64,000 nucleotides of DNA, from contig BPGW01000002.1 of assembly GCA_026003235.1 (NCBI GenBank), positions 192,501-256,500 of the forward strand. Direction: 5' to 3'. This document shows, in pieces, positions 1 to 11,100 of this stretch (position 1 is the stretch's first letter; the number at the start of each line of letters is the position of its first letter). Below the pieces are notes generated by a model, which had not been told where the DNA came from, made no database searches, and saw only the letters and a list, made by a program, of their open reading frames with translations. Source of the stretch: Bacteroidia bacterium. Lineage in GTDB: Bacteria; Bacteroidota; Bacteroidia; SpSt-205. A program made the position numbers and the translations under genes.

Positions 1-1964
<1,964 letters not shown>

Positions 1965-2025
1965 CGCATATCCCCTTAGCTTACAGATAGCCTTGCGGTA
2001 GCGTGAGCCGCCGCAGGGCACACAA

Positions 2026-2132
2026 GGGTCCCTAACGCCAGCGTGACCCACCTCTTCCCATCCCGAACAGAGAAGTGAAAGCGCTGGCTACCGAGGGTAC
2101 TGCCTTCACCGGCGGGAGAGTAGGTGGGGCCC
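2026..2132 (+). rRNA. rrf: 5S ribosomal RNA, copy A
   Basis: The ends are set by a 7-bp terminal stem, GGGTCCC at 2026 with GGGGCCC at 2126-2132. The core CCCATCCCGAACAGAGAAGT is the standard loop B/C region. Helix II is intact, with GCCAGCG pairing to CGCTGGC. A GC-rich hairpin about 30-45 nt upstream may be a processing signal, and a run of T from 2135 probably ends transcription. The gene lies about 60 nt after the 23S rRNA, as expected for an rrn operon. Confidence 0.93.
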
Positions 2133-2175
2133 ACTTTTTTATTTTCTACCTCCCCCAGGCCTCCGAGCAAATCAT

Positions 2176-2204
2176 TTGGAAATGTCAAAAAAATTGTACC
2201 TTTG
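2176..2204 (+). promoter_or_regulatory. Bacteroidota-type promoter for the 2268 gene
   Basis: TTG at 2176-2178 is followed after 18 nt by TACCTTTG at 2197-2204. This matches the Bacteroidota -33/-7 pattern (TTG, N17-23, TAnnTTTG). It would give a leader of about 60 nt before the ATG at 2268. Confidence 0.7.
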
Positions 2205-2267
2205 CAAAAAGGAAGGCTTGAGAGGCCGCCTTCTGGCGGTGAGGGTGCAAGCCCCTCCCTTTCCGCT

Positions 2268-3152
2268 ATGCGTAGTGTCCGTAGCACTACCCCTGTGTGG
2301 CGCTCCGGGGGCAAGGGGATTTTGAGCGCCAGTGTAGTCTTACTTCTTGCGACAGCGTCCTTGTCTTGCAGGCGCTCCGTTGCAGAGGAAAACCTTCCTT
2401 CTCCTTCCTCTGGCTTTGCAAAGGAAGTGGTAGCCCTTCTGCAAAGCCTCCCGTTTGCTGAGCCAGTGCGGATTCAAGGTCAGATAAGAGCAGGAGAAGA
2501 GCTAATGATGCTGAAAGTTGGACCCGTTGCCTCTCCTGATAAGGATTCTCCTGATGGCTCGGCGGATCAAAGAGTAATAGTGTATTGCTTTTCGGGTGAA
2601 TGCTGCATGAAGGATGGGAAGCCCTGCACTGATCCAGCCGGGGTGACCAGCTGCTGGAGTGTGGGCTGCGTACAGGAGGCAGTGCAAGGATGTTACAGCA
2701 AATACCCCAAGGGGTGTGTTGCAATAGATTTCGCTGCTAAGGTGGCTAATCCAGGGCCAGGTTTGGAAGCATGGTGGCAAGTACTGCGAGGTTTTCCCCT
2801 GCACCGAAACGATAGAGAGCTCGTGGTGCAGCTGCAACGCACCGAAAAGGGATGGCAACCGGTAGAGCTGAGATTAATTCCTTATTCTCCCCATTTTATT
2901 TCCCTTCCTTTGGTGAGAGGGGAGCCGTGTTCAGGAGAGTTTGAAGGGGTATTTTTCTACTCTACCCGTTCTCCGGAGGAAGAAGAGCGCCTTTGGAGCG
3001 AAGAGGGTACAAGCGAAAGGCTTCTTCCCCCTCCCGCGGCTGTGGCAGGCGAAGTAACCACTGTGCGAGCCCTGGTCCAAGCGTTAACGGAGAAGATACC
3101 GCCTCAGGAAAAGGTGGTATATGTAACCCTTTCTTCGCTTTGCGGTAAGTAG
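2268..3152 (+). CDS. Cysteine-rich probable lipoprotein of unknown function
   Basis: A 294-residue protein of no family I recognise. The reading frame is open from inside the 5S gene, but the start is set at ATG 2268 because a promoter lies at 2176-2204 and a signal sequence follows: basic residues, then ILSASVVLLLATASLSC. The cysteine there (about residue 34) could be a lipidation site, although the -3 position is not the usual leucine. The middle (about 105-150) holds eight cysteines in a short stretch (CFSGECC, CTDP, CWSVGC, GCYSKYPKGC), suggesting disulfides or metal binding in the periplasm or at the cell surface. The gene sits between two 5S rRNA copies, apparently inserted with the duplication. 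It might depend on its own promoter alone. Confidence 0.6.
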   Translation: MRSVRSTTPVWRSGGKGILSASVVLLLATASLSCRRSVAEENLPSPSSGFAKEVVALLQSLPFAEPVRIQGQIRAGEELMMLKVGPVASPDKDSPDGSADQRVIVYCFSGECCMKDGKPCTDPAGVTSCWSVGCVQEAVQGCYSKYPKGCVAIDFAAKVANPGPGLEAWWQVLRGFPLHRNDRELVVQLQRTEKGWQPVELRLIPYSPHFISLPLVRGEPCSGEFEGVFFYSTRSPEEEERLWSEEGTSERLLPPPAAVAGEVTTVRALVQALTEKIPPQEKVVYVTLSSLCGK

Positions 3153-3218
3153 GACCTGCTTACTTTCTGAGCTTTACAGATAGCCTTGCGGTAGCGTGAG
3201 CCGCCGCAGGGCACACAA

Positions 3219-3325
3219 GGGTCCCTAACGCCAGCGTGACCCACCTCTTCCCATCCCGAACAGAGAAGTGAAAGCGCCTTCTACCGAGGGTACTGCCTTA
3301 ACCGGCGGGAGAGTAGGTGGGGCCC
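3219..3325 (+). rRNA. rrf: 5S ribosomal RNA, copy B, variant or pseudogene
   Basis: This copy repeats copy A together with about 45 nt of upstream flank and the downstream T run. It differs at four positions. One change is in the helix IV loop (TTCACC to TTAACC). The other three turn CGCTGGC into CGCCTTC, which removes three consecutive pairs from helix II while the opposite strand GCCAGCG is unchanged. The terminal stem GGGTCCC/GGGGCCC is kept. I infer that it is a decaying copy or an altered 5S; whether it is transcribed cannot be seen. Confidence 0.8.
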
Positions 3326-3626
3326 ACTTTTTTTATTTCTAAATCCCCTCATACAAGCAAAGGCCCAGAATCTATCTTCTTCTGCCCAGGCTAACGCCCT
3401 CTTGGGCTGCCCACCAGAAACTTATCCCGCAGCTAAAACCGACACCTCTGTGGGGAATACCCCAGCCCCCAGCACAAAGGCGTCGAAGTGTAGTAAGGTA
3501 GCCGGGCTAATAGAAAAAAAGTTTAGCAAAAGGTCAGAGGGCCTCAAGCCGGCACTTACGTCCGCACGTTCTGACTCTAACTGCTCCCCACTCACTGTGT
3601 GCCATCAACCCGCCTCAAGTCAGCGT
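3326..3626. other. Intergenic stretch without a recognisable gene
   Basis: About 300 nt between the second 5S copy and the 3' end of accC. It holds the T run after the 5S copy, and nothing else that I can support. A short reading frame on the plus strand has no homologue I recognise and no promoter box. Confidence 0.6.
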
Positions 3627-4985
3627 TTACTTCCGCCAGGTCTCTAAAAAGCGCGTGTTATAGGTGCCTTTGCGGAAGTTCTCATCCTGGAGAATTTCTT
3701 TCAGGATCGGGATCGTCGTCTTGAGGCCGGGCCCCTCCAGAATAAATTCGTCCAGCGCCCGAAGCATCTTGTTGATTACCTCTTCCCGCGAAAAGTCGGC
3801 CACAATAAGCTTGGCTACCATAGAGTCGTAATAGGGCGGAATGGTGTAGCCTGCATACAAGTGCGAGTCTACCCGCACGCCATGGCCTCCAGGCTTGTGG
3901 AAGTTCTCTACCTTCCCTGGGCTGGGCCGAAAGTCGTTGTACGGGTCTTCGGCGTTGATGCGCACTTCCATCGCCCAGCGCGGCAAAGGCAAGTTGTGCG
4001 GGAAGTAATGCCGCCCAGAAACCGGAACCCCCGCCGCTACCTTGATCTGCTCTTTGATGAGATCAAAAAAGAAAATCTCCTCCGTAACCGGGTGCTCTAC
4101 CTGGATGCGGGTGTTCATCTCCATGAAATAAAACTCGCCCGTATCCTGGTCAAAGATGAACTCTACCGTACCTGCGCTCTCATAGCGAATAAACTTCGCC
4201 AGTTTGACGGCAGCTTCGCCGATTTTTTCTCGCAGCTCAGGCGTAATGACGGGGCTGGGGGCTTCTTCTATTAGCTTTTGGTGGCGCCGCTGAATCGTAC
4301 AGTCGCGCTCCGACAGGTGCGACACGTTACCGTACTGGTCCCCTACCACCTGCACTTCAATGTGGCGGGGATTTTGGATGTATTTCTCTAAGTACAGGCC
4401 GTCGTTGCCGAAGGCCGCTTTCGCTTCGGCTCGGGCGATGTTCCAAGCGTCTTCCAGGTCTTCGGGCTTCCACACCACGCGCATGCCTTTCCCACCGCCG
4501 CCCGCGGTAGCCTTCAGCAGAACCGGATATCCTACCTCCGAAGCGATCCGCCGAGCTTGCGCCAGATTCTCCAGAACCCCTTCAGAGCCAGGCACCACCG
4601 GCACCCCCGCTTTTCGGGCGGTTTCTTTTGCGGTGGCCTTGTCCCCCATCGCCGCGATCGCCTCCGGACTCGGCCCAATGAACTTTACCCCGTATTCCGC
4701 ACAAATGCTGGCAAAACGCTCGTTTTCAGAAAGAAAACCATACCCTGGGTGTACGGCGTCCGCTGCCGTCACCTCCACCGCGCTCATGATAGCGGGGATG
4801 TTCAAATAGCTGTCTTTGCTGGGCGGAGGGCCGATGCACACCGCCTCATCCGCAAACCGCACATGCAGGCTTTCCCGATCCGCCGTAGAATACACCGCCA
4901 CCGTCTTGATCCCCAGCTCCTTGCATGTACGAATAATGCGCAGGGCGATCTCGCCCCGGTTCGCAATCAAAATCTTCTTGAACAT
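3627..4985 (-). CDS. accC: Acetyl-CoA carboxylase, biotin carboxylase subunit
   Basis: A 452-residue ATP-grasp enzyme that carboxylates biotin on BCCP with bicarbonate and ATP, the first half-reaction of acetyl-CoA carboxylase and the committed step of fatty-acid synthesis. The N-terminus [17 protein letters not shown] is diagnostic. The glycine-rich ATP loop ([14 protein letters not shown]) and the signature segments [20 protein letters not shown] and [14 protein letters not shown] are complete. The length is normal for the family (about 450). It follows accB by 3 nt and is the last gene of the efp-accB-accC run. No clear terminator is seen after it. Confidence 0.97.
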   Translation of the reverse strand: MFKKILIANRGEIALRIIRTCKELGIKTVAVYSTADRESLHVRFADEAVCIGPPPSKDSYLNIPAIMSAVEVTAADAVHPGYGFLSENERFASICAEYGVKFIGPSPEAIAAMGDKATAKETARKAGVPVVPGSEGVLENLAQARRIASEVGYPVLLKATAGGGGKGMRVVWKPEDLEDAWNIARAEAKAAFGNDGLYLEKYIQNPRHIEVQVVGDQYGNVSHLSERDCTIQRRHQKLIEEAPSPVITPELREKIGEAAVKLAKFIRYESAGTVEFIFDQDTGEFYFMEMNTRIQVEHPVTEEIFFFDLIKEQIKVAAGVPVSGRHYFPHNLPLPRWAMEVRINAEDPYNDFRPSPGKVENFHKPGGHGVRVDSHLYAGYTIPPYYDSMVAKLIVADFSREEVINKMLRALDEFILEGPGLKTTIPILKEILQDENFRKGTYNTRFLETWRK

Positions 4986-4988
4986 AGC

Positions 4989-5492
4989 CTACTCCAGGGG
5001 CTCGATTTCAAAGAGGGGTTGGTCATACTCCACGGGCTGCGCATCCTCCACCAGAATGCGCACCACCCGCCCAGAAACTTCCGCCTGAATCTCATTGAAA
5101 AGCTTCATCGCCTCAATGATGCACACCACTTGCCCCTTCTCAATGATGTCGCCGACTTTCACGTACGGTTCTTTATCTGGGCCGGGGCGCCGGTAAAAGG
5201 TGCCCACCATCGGCGAACGAATGTACTCCACTTTTTTAGGGGAAGCAGGCTTTTCTTCCTTGGGGGGTTCTGGGGTAGAGGGCGCCGGCGGGGCGGCCGG
5301 TGCTACAGGCACTGAAGGCGAGAGAAGAGGCGCGGCCGTCGGAGGGGCCACCGGCGTTATGACCGCCGTAGGGGCAGCTCCGCTAAGGCCCCGCCGTATC
5401 GTGAGCCGAAACTCCCCTTCCTCCACGATCACTTCCGTCAGGTCCGACTTGCTGACAAAGCGAAGAAGCTCCAAAATCGCTTTGATATCCAT
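4989..5492 (-). CDS. accB: Acetyl-CoA carboxylase, biotin carboxyl carrier protein
   Basis: A 167-residue BCCP. The N-terminus [20 protein letters not shown] is typical of the family. A Pro/Ala-rich flexible linker (about residues 35-85) leads to the biotinyl domain, which contains the modification site EAMKLFNE; the lysine carries biotin. The protein shuttles carboxybiotin from AccC to the carboxyltransferase, whose subunits are not in this window. The gene starts 5 nt after the efp stop and is followed 3 nt later by accC, so the three are almost certainly one transcript. efp-accB-accC is a common bacterial order. Confidence 0.96.
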   Translation of the reverse strand: MDIKAILELLRFVSKSDLTEVIVEEGEFRLTIRRGLSGAAPTAVITPVAPPTAAPLLSPSVPVAPAAPPAPSTPEPPKEEKPASPKKVEYIRSPMVGTFYRRPGPDKEPYVKVGDIIEKGQVVCIIEAMKLFNEIQAEVSGRVVRILVEDAQPVEYDQPLFEIEPLE

Positions 5493-5497
5493 ACGGG

Positions 5498-6064
5498 TCA
5501 GGCTTTTACGCGTTCAATGTACTCTTTTTTGCGGGTGTCTACCTTGACTTTGTCGCCGGCTTCCACAAAAAGGGGCACTTTGATACGGGCCCCAGAGGAA
5601 AGCACAGCGTTTTTCATGATGTTGGTGACGCTATCGCCTTTGACGGCCATTTCAGCTTCCACCACTTCCAGCACGACGAACTGAGGCAGCTCCACAAAAA
5701 GCAGCGTCTCCGTGTCCGCATCCCAGAGGGCTTCGCAGGGCTGGTTCTCCGTCAGAAACTCCACCCCTCGCACTTGGTCCCGGCCAGCTGAGAACTGCTC
5801 AAAACTCCCTTCTTCCATGAAGTAATACAGCTCGCCGTCGGTGTAAAGGTACTGGCAAGGGCGGCGTTCCACTCGTACCGGCTCTATCCGCACGCTGGAG
5901 GGGAAGTTCCGCTCAAATACCCGTCCCGTAATCACATTCTTCAGGCGGGTCGCCACATAGGGGTTGCCTTTGCCGGGCTTGACATGCAGAAACTCTACCA
6001 CCTCGTACAGCTCGCCCTCCAGCCGCAGTATCATCCCGTTGGTAATGTCTACCGCTTGGGCCAT
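5498..6064 (-). CDS. efp: Translation elongation factor P
   Basis: A 188-residue EF-P, which binds the ribosome near the P site and relieves stalling at proline-rich sequences. The three OB/KOW-like domains are visible: the N-terminal [20 protein letters not shown] loop, whose lysine position is the usual modification site, the central [11 protein letters not shown] region and the C-terminal [20 protein letters not shown] segment. The family's usual length is 185-190. A role here is easy to see, since the window encodes very long proteins with proline-rich linkers. It is the first gene of efp-accB-accC, and ATG 6064 lies 4 nt after a CATCTTTG box. Confidence 0.96.
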   Translation of the reverse strand: MAQAVDITNGMILRLEGELYEVVEFLHVKPGKGNPYVATRLKNVITGRVFERNFPSSVRIEPVRVERRPCQYLYTDGELYYFMEEGSFEQFSAGRDQVRGVEFLTENQPCEALWDADTETLLFVELPQFVVLEVVEAEMAVKGDSVTNIMKNAVLSSGARIKVPLFVEAGDKVKVDTRKKEYIERVKA

Positions 6065-6068
6065 GGGG

Positions 6069-6076
6069 CAAAGATG
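6069..6076 (-). promoter_or_regulatory. -7 box of the efp-accB-accC promoter
   Basis: The minus strand reads CATCTTTG-cccc-ATG. The box differs from TAnnTTTG only at its first base. The 4-nt distance to the efp start predicts a leaderless or near-leaderless mRNA. Confidence 0.5.
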
Positions 6077-6113
6077 CAGAAAAACGAAGAGAGCCTGTCT
6101 GCCGGATTTGTGT

Positions 6114-6121
6114 TACTTTTG
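6114..6121 (+). promoter_or_regulatory. -7 box for the acyl-CoA dehydrogenase gene
   Basis: TACTTTTG matches TAnnTTTG and ends 3 nt before the ATG at 6125. A matching -33 TTG is not obvious. It lies back to back with the efp promoter. Confidence 0.5.
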
Positions 6122-6124
6122 TAC

Positions 6125-7912
6125 ATGGCCGAAAAGACGCAGGTCGTGACGCGGGGTGGGGCCTTCCTCATCCAGCCCACCCCTTCAGAAGTCGTATTCA
6201 TCCCTGAAGAGTGGAACGAAGAACAGCGGCAGCTTGCCCAACTCTGCGAAGACTTCCTGGAAAAGGAGATTTATCCCCGGCTGGACGAAATAGACTACGG
6301 GGACCCCACGAAAGTCATGCCAGAACTCCTGCGCAAAGCCGCCGAGTTAGGGTTTTTGGGCCTCACCGTGCCTGAAGAATATGGAGGCCTCGGCATGGAC
6401 TTTCTGACGGGCATGCTCTTCACCGAGAAGATGGGGCCTTCGCATTCGTTTGCGGTCGCCCTCTTAGCCCACACCGGCATCGGTACGCTGCCGATTCTGT
6501 ATTTCGGCACGCCCGAACAAAAAGCCAAGTACCTGCCTAAAATCGTGAGCGGAGAGCTTTTTGCGGCCTACTGTCTCACAGAACCGGGTTCTGGATCCGA
6601 TGCGTTGGGGGCTCGCACCAAAGCGATCCCCTCCCCCGATGGGAAGGTGTACCACCTCACCGGCCAAAAAATGTGGATCACCAACGGCGGCTTTGCTGAC
6701 CTCTTCACGGTCTTTGCGAAGGTGAACGGGGAGCAGTTTACGGCCTTCCTTGTGGAGCGCAGCTTCCCCGGCGTGTCTGTAGGCGCCGAAGAGAAAAAGA
6801 TGGGCATCAAAGGCTCCTCCACCCGCCAAGTCTTCTTCCAAGAGACGCCTGTACCCGCTGAAAATGTGCTGGGTGAAATCGGCAAAGGGCACGTTATCGC
6901 CTTCAACATCCTCAATATAGGTCGCATCAAGCTGGCCGCGGCTACTACAGGTTCGGCCAAGCGGCTCATTGACCTCTCGGTCCAGTACGCCAACCAGCGC
7001 CATCAGTTTGGTCGGCCTATCTCCAGTTTCGGCGCTATCCAGCACAAGCTGGCGGATATGGCGATCTACACCTGGGCTTGTGAGACAGCCACCTACCGGG
7101 CTTCGGCCGATATCCAAAACTACGAAAAGTACCTTCTGGAGCAAGGCCAGCCTTACGAAAAGGCCCTTTTAGGTGCGGCCCAGGAATACGCCGCCGAATG
7201 CGCTATCCTCAAGGTCTTTGGTTCGGAGGTGCTGGACTATGTCGTAGACGAAGCCATGCAGATCCACGGCGGCTACGGCTACTCCGCTGAATACCCCATT
7301 GAACGGGCCTACCGCGACAGCCGCATCAACCGCATCTACGAAGGCACCAACGAAATCAACCGCATGCTTAGCGTAGAGTACCTCCTGCGCAAGGCCATGA
7401 AAGGCGAACTGGACCTGCTCTCCGCCGCTATGAAGGTACAGGGCGAGCTGATGAGCATCCCCACCTTGGGAGAAGTGAATGGTGCTCCTTTCGCTGCAGA
7501 GACGCACGCCATAGAAAACCTCAAAAAAGCGATCCTTCTGGTGGCCGGCTTTGCTGCGCAGAAATACATGCAAAAGCTGGCTGATGAGCAAGAGGTGCTT
7601 ATGGCGGTAGCGGACATGCTAATAGATGCGTATGTAGCGGAGTCCATGCTTTTGCGCACGCAGAAGCTGGCCCAGCAGCAGCGGCCCGAAGCGGAGGACG
7701 CCCTAGCCATGACGCAGGCTTTCTTGGTGGATGCGCAGGAGCGCGCCGCAGCCGCCGGCCGCCGCGCCATCCTCCACATGGCGGCAGGCGATGAACGGCG
7801 CGTGCTGCTGATGGGTCTCAAGCGCTTCACCAAGCCCCTGGAAGTAGACACCGTAGCCCTGCGCCGCCAAATCGCGCAAAAGCTCATCCAGGCCGGCCGC
7901 TACAGCTTCTGA
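6125..7912 (+). CDS. Acyl-CoA dehydrogenase
   Basis: A 595-residue FAD-dependent acyl-CoA dehydrogenase, which puts the first double bond into fatty acyl-CoA during beta-oxidation. The N-terminal helical domain, the middle beta domain (CLTEPGSGSDALGARTKA; MWITNGGFAD) and the C-terminal helical domain are all present. RINRIYEGTNEINRML holds the catalytic glutamate position of this family (YEGTNEI). About 150 extra residues follow the core, as in the long VLCAD/ACAD9-like members, rather than the usual 380-400. The frame is open further upstream, but ATG 6125 is chosen because it sits 3 nt after the TACTTTTG box. A strong terminator follows. It diverges from the fatty-acid synthesis genes accBC. 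Confidence 0.93.
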   Translation: MAEKTQVVTRGGAFLIQPTPSEVVFIPEEWNEEQRQLAQLCEDFLEKEIYPRLDEIDYGDPTKVMPELLRKAAELGFLGLTVPEEYGGLGMDFLTGMLFTEKMGPSHSFAVALLAHTGIGTLPILYFGTPEQKAKYLPKIVSGELFAAYCLTEPGSGSDALGARTKAIPSPDGKVYHLTGQKMWITNGGFADLFTVFAKVNGEQFTAFLVERSFPGVSVGAEEKKMGIKGSSTRQVFFQETPVPAENVLGEIGKGHVIAFNILNIGRIKLAAATTGSAKRLIDLSVQYANQRHQFGRPISSFGAIQHKLADMAIYTWACETATYRASADIQNYEKYLLEQGQPYEKALLGAAQEYAAECAILKVFGSEVLDYVVDEAMQIHGGYGYSAEYPIERAYRDSRINRIYEGTNEINRMLSVEYLLRKAMKGELDLLSAAMKVQGELMSIPTLGEVNGAPFAAETHAIENLKKAILLVAGFAAQKYMQKLADEQEVLMAVADMLIDAYVAESMLLRTQKLAQQQRPEAEDALAMTQAFLVDAQERAAAAGRRAILHMAAGDERRVLLMGLKRFTKPLEVDTVALRRQIAQKLIQAGRYSF

Positions 7913-7931
7913 GCTAAGTAAGCCTCCCGAT

Positions 7932-7970
7932 GGGGGGGACGGCCGCCAGGCTGTCCCCCCTTTTCTTTTC
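7932..7970 (+). terminator. Rho-independent terminator after the acyl-CoA dehydrogenase
   Basis: GGGGGGAC (7933-7940) pairs with GTCCCCCC (7953-7960) around a GC-rich loop and is followed by TTTTCTTTTC. Confidence 0.85.
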
Positions 7971-7994
7971 TGGGCTAACCTGATGCATCCCAAA

Positions 7995-8078
7995 GCTGAG
8001 AGGTAGCTTTGGCGGGCTGAGTGGTTAGCTTCGCCGCCTGAGAGGTGCTAATCGCTGCCTGAGTGGTAGAGAAAATAG
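7995..8078 (+). repeat. Four 21-bp direct repeats upstream of the giant adhesin gene
   Basis: Four head-to-tail units of exactly 21 bp begin at 7995, 8016, 8037 and 8058. Each starts with (G/C)CTGAG(A/T)GGT. Units 1 and 3 have GAGAGG, units 2 and 4 have GAGTGG. Unit 1 is also the loop of a perfect inverted repeat (CCAAAGCT/AGCTTTGG), and units 2 and 4 have weaker dyads. A spacing of 21 bp is two helical turns, so a bound protein would sit on one face of the DNA. The array ends 12 bp before the -33 element of the next promoter, which fits an activator or repressor site. Confidence 0.75.
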
Positions 8079-8090
8079 CCTTGACCGGGC

Positions 8091-8120
8091 TTGGGGAGCT
8101 GGGGGTACATGCTATCTTTG
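8091..8120 (+). promoter_or_regulatory. Promoter of the giant T9SS protein gene
   Basis: TTG at 8091-8093, then 19 nt, then TATCTTTG at 8113-8120: a full match to the Bacteroidota promoter pattern. The ATG follows after 4 nt (cggt), so the transcript should be leaderless or nearly so. Confidence 0.75.
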
Positions 8121-8124
8121 CGGT

Positions 8125-11100
8125 ATGCGTCTGCGTGCATCATGGCTTGCCACGCTTCTGGGGCTCGTCTCGCTGGTATGGGCTCAGGATCCCTGCGGCG
8201 AAGGTCGCATCTGGTACGTCAAGCCGGGCGGCTGCACCGGCGGGGCGGGCTGCGGCTCCCGCTCCAACCCCGCAGATATCTACTGGGCCAGAAACCAAGC
8301 GTGTGCTGTGGCTACCCCAACCGCACCCCATGTGATTCGGTTAGCCACCGGCAACTACACGCTCAACAATACCATAGAACTTTGCTCCCATGTCTACTGG
8401 GATGGCGGCTACGATGAGTCGCAAAACTGGAAGAAAACCAACGCTTCCAACACCACGCTCAACCGCACGACTAATAACCCGGAGACCGGCTGGCCTCCTC
8501 GCTTGATTGGGATGCGGGGGGTGAATATCACCAACTTCCAGGTGCACGACATTGTGTTGAATGTGCAGGGCTATGCGCCGGGGGTGCGGCCTACCAACCA
8601 CGGGATGAGCGTGTATGGAATTTATCTCGCCGGCTGCTCTAACTACCGCATCGTGCGGTGCGAGGTCAACGCCGGCCGAGGCGCTGACGGCGCAAATGGC
8701 CCTAACGGGAGTCCGGGTGGAAATGGAGGAGGGGGATGGGGGGGAGGAAATGGAGATGATAGAGTCGGTGCGTGTCTCACATCTTCAGGCACTGTTGATG
8801 GAGGAGGTTCTGGCGGGACTGGCGGAGGAGGGGGCTTTGGGGGAGCTGGTGGATTCCTTCCAGATATGCAGCCTGGCCAAGGGGGTGGAAACGGCGGAAA
8901 TGGCGGAAATGGTGGAACCGGGGGAGCAGGGGGCCATGGTGTATACGATCCACCTTGTAGACCCGGGAATCCAGGCGGTACGGGAGCTCTAGGGTTGCCG
9001 GGAGCGCCAGGTGGGGCTGCCGGCGGCGGAGGAGGAAATCCCGGGGGGGCTGGCGCCCCAGGCGGTGGCCATGCAGCTAACTGTAGGTGTTGTACCGCAC
9101 AGCCTACTGCAGCGGGGGGGAGCAATGGTACGGTAGGAGGAGCCGGAACGAATGGAGCGAATGCCGCAGGGTTTGTCTTTGCCAGTAACTATTACGCCCC
9201 GAACTGGGGGCGTGGCGGTGGCGGTGGCGGTGGAGGGAGTGGCGGTGGCGGTGGCGGTGGCGGAGCAGGTACAGAAGATGTGGGTTTTTTTAGTGGTTGT
9301 GGTCCACCATGCTGTATAGGAGATGGTGGTGGTGGCGGTGGTGGTGGCGGTGGTGGGGGCGGAGGAGGCGGTGGAGGCGCAGGCGGCTACGGCGGAGGGG
9401 GATCCTTCGGGCTCTTCACCATCAATAATGGAGCCGGGGGCGTCGTCGTAGATTGCCGATTCACCTCAGGAGGAGGAGGCGCGGGTGGAAATGGGGGAGC
9501 CGGAGCTGTCGGGGGACTGGGAGCTGGAGGTGGCGCTGGAGGCGCGGGGGGGACTAGTATAGGGGGTGGTAAAGGTGGGGATGGTGGAGGAGGGGGGGCA
9601 GGAGCGGCCGGCGGCGCCGGCGGCAATGGCGGCCGTGGCCTGGATGGCCCTTCCTACGCCATCGCCAACGTCTCGGGCCTTACCCCGGCTTTCTCTGCGA
9701 CAGGAGCGCCTACCCTCATCGGCTTCGGCTGCACCCTCAACAGCTCCCCCTCTTGCGGAGCTGTGCCGAATGCCCCCTACGTATTCAATGTCCAGCTGCT
9801 GGAGGGGTGTACCAACTCCGAGATCACCATTTCGCAGACGGTGGGCGGCTCAGCTAACTGGGTCACGCCAGGGGCTGAGCGCATAGATAGCGCCGGCGGA
9901 AATAGCGTCCTCGTGGTTTCCTACCCCAGTCAGGGATGGTATACCGTTACTCGGGATGGACCGCCAGCTGGGGCCGGCGGGGCCGACGTGCAGTACTCCG
10001 AGTTCATCAACATCTTTACCGATCGGCTCCTGCCTGGAATTCGTACGCTCTATGGGGGCAACCCCAGCAAACGCATGTGTGCGGGCGAGTTCATGGTGTT
10101 TGAGCACATTCCGGCGTTGGGGCGCTTCGGCGATGCCAACACCGTGGAATGGCAGTGGAGCTTCCCGGGCGGCTCTATCAATCCTTCGGGGGCTCCGGTT
10201 CCTCCTTCGGTGCGCGCGCAAGCCGACCCAGGCGCCATCTATTACTTGAACCCCGGCACGTATGTGGTTACCCTACGGGCTCGGCACGACTGCTGCGGCT
10301 GGTCTAAGCCCATCCGAGACACCATCTACGTGCTTCCGAAGCCTCAGGTGACCATCCTCGGCCCTAACGAAGTGTGTGCTACGGGGCCTATGCCGACCTT
10401 CCAGGCGGTGCCGGCTATCCCCCTTGCTATCGATCCCAACCCCGAATTTCGCTGGTACATCAACGGCATCCCGCAAACTTTCAGCTGGATTCCCTTGAGC
10501 GCGAACGGCCATCTTTTCACGCCAGCCAGCCTGAACAATGGCGATGTTATCAAGGTAGAGATTCGTTCTACGGCGCCGCTGTGGTGCTACGATCCGGCGA
10601 TCTCGTTTGCTACGAAGGCGATCACGGTGAGTGCGCCTTCGCAGGGGGGCTTTGCCTACATCAATGCGCCAGGGATTACCCAGCTCAATGTCTGCCCGGG
10701 TGAGCAGCATACGGTCGGGGTAGTAGGGCAGTCCACCGGGCCTAATGTCACCTATCAGTGGATTGTGAGCACAGACGGCGGAGCTACATGGTCGCCGGTG
10801 CTTAGCGGCGTCACACCAAGCATCCTTACAGCCCCTATCACGGTCAATGGCATTCGGTACCGGGTGGTAGTGAAAAACGGCTCTTGTGCGCCCGATACTT
10901 CCACGGCGGTGGTCTTCAATCTCAATGCCGGAGCCAATCCAGGGGTGGTTTCGGTGGATCCTGCGACCGATACCGTGTGTGCAGGCCAGTCGGCTAACCT
11001 CTCGGTGGCGGGCTTTTCCGGCTCCATCGTCTGGCAATACACCACCACCCCGTGGATAGCTACCTCCTGGGTCACGACCAGCTATACCACGCCTAACATC

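Noticed and set aside
3402-3647. 81-codon frame on the plus strand
   Set aside because: It has no promoter box, no recognisable domain, low-complexity content, and its end runs into accC.
7995-8078. Possible CRISPR array or TPP riboswitch (repeats contain CTGAGA)
   Set aside because: The 21-bp units are head to tail without spacers, so not CRISPR. The rest of the THI-box is missing and the downstream gene is unrelated to thiamin.
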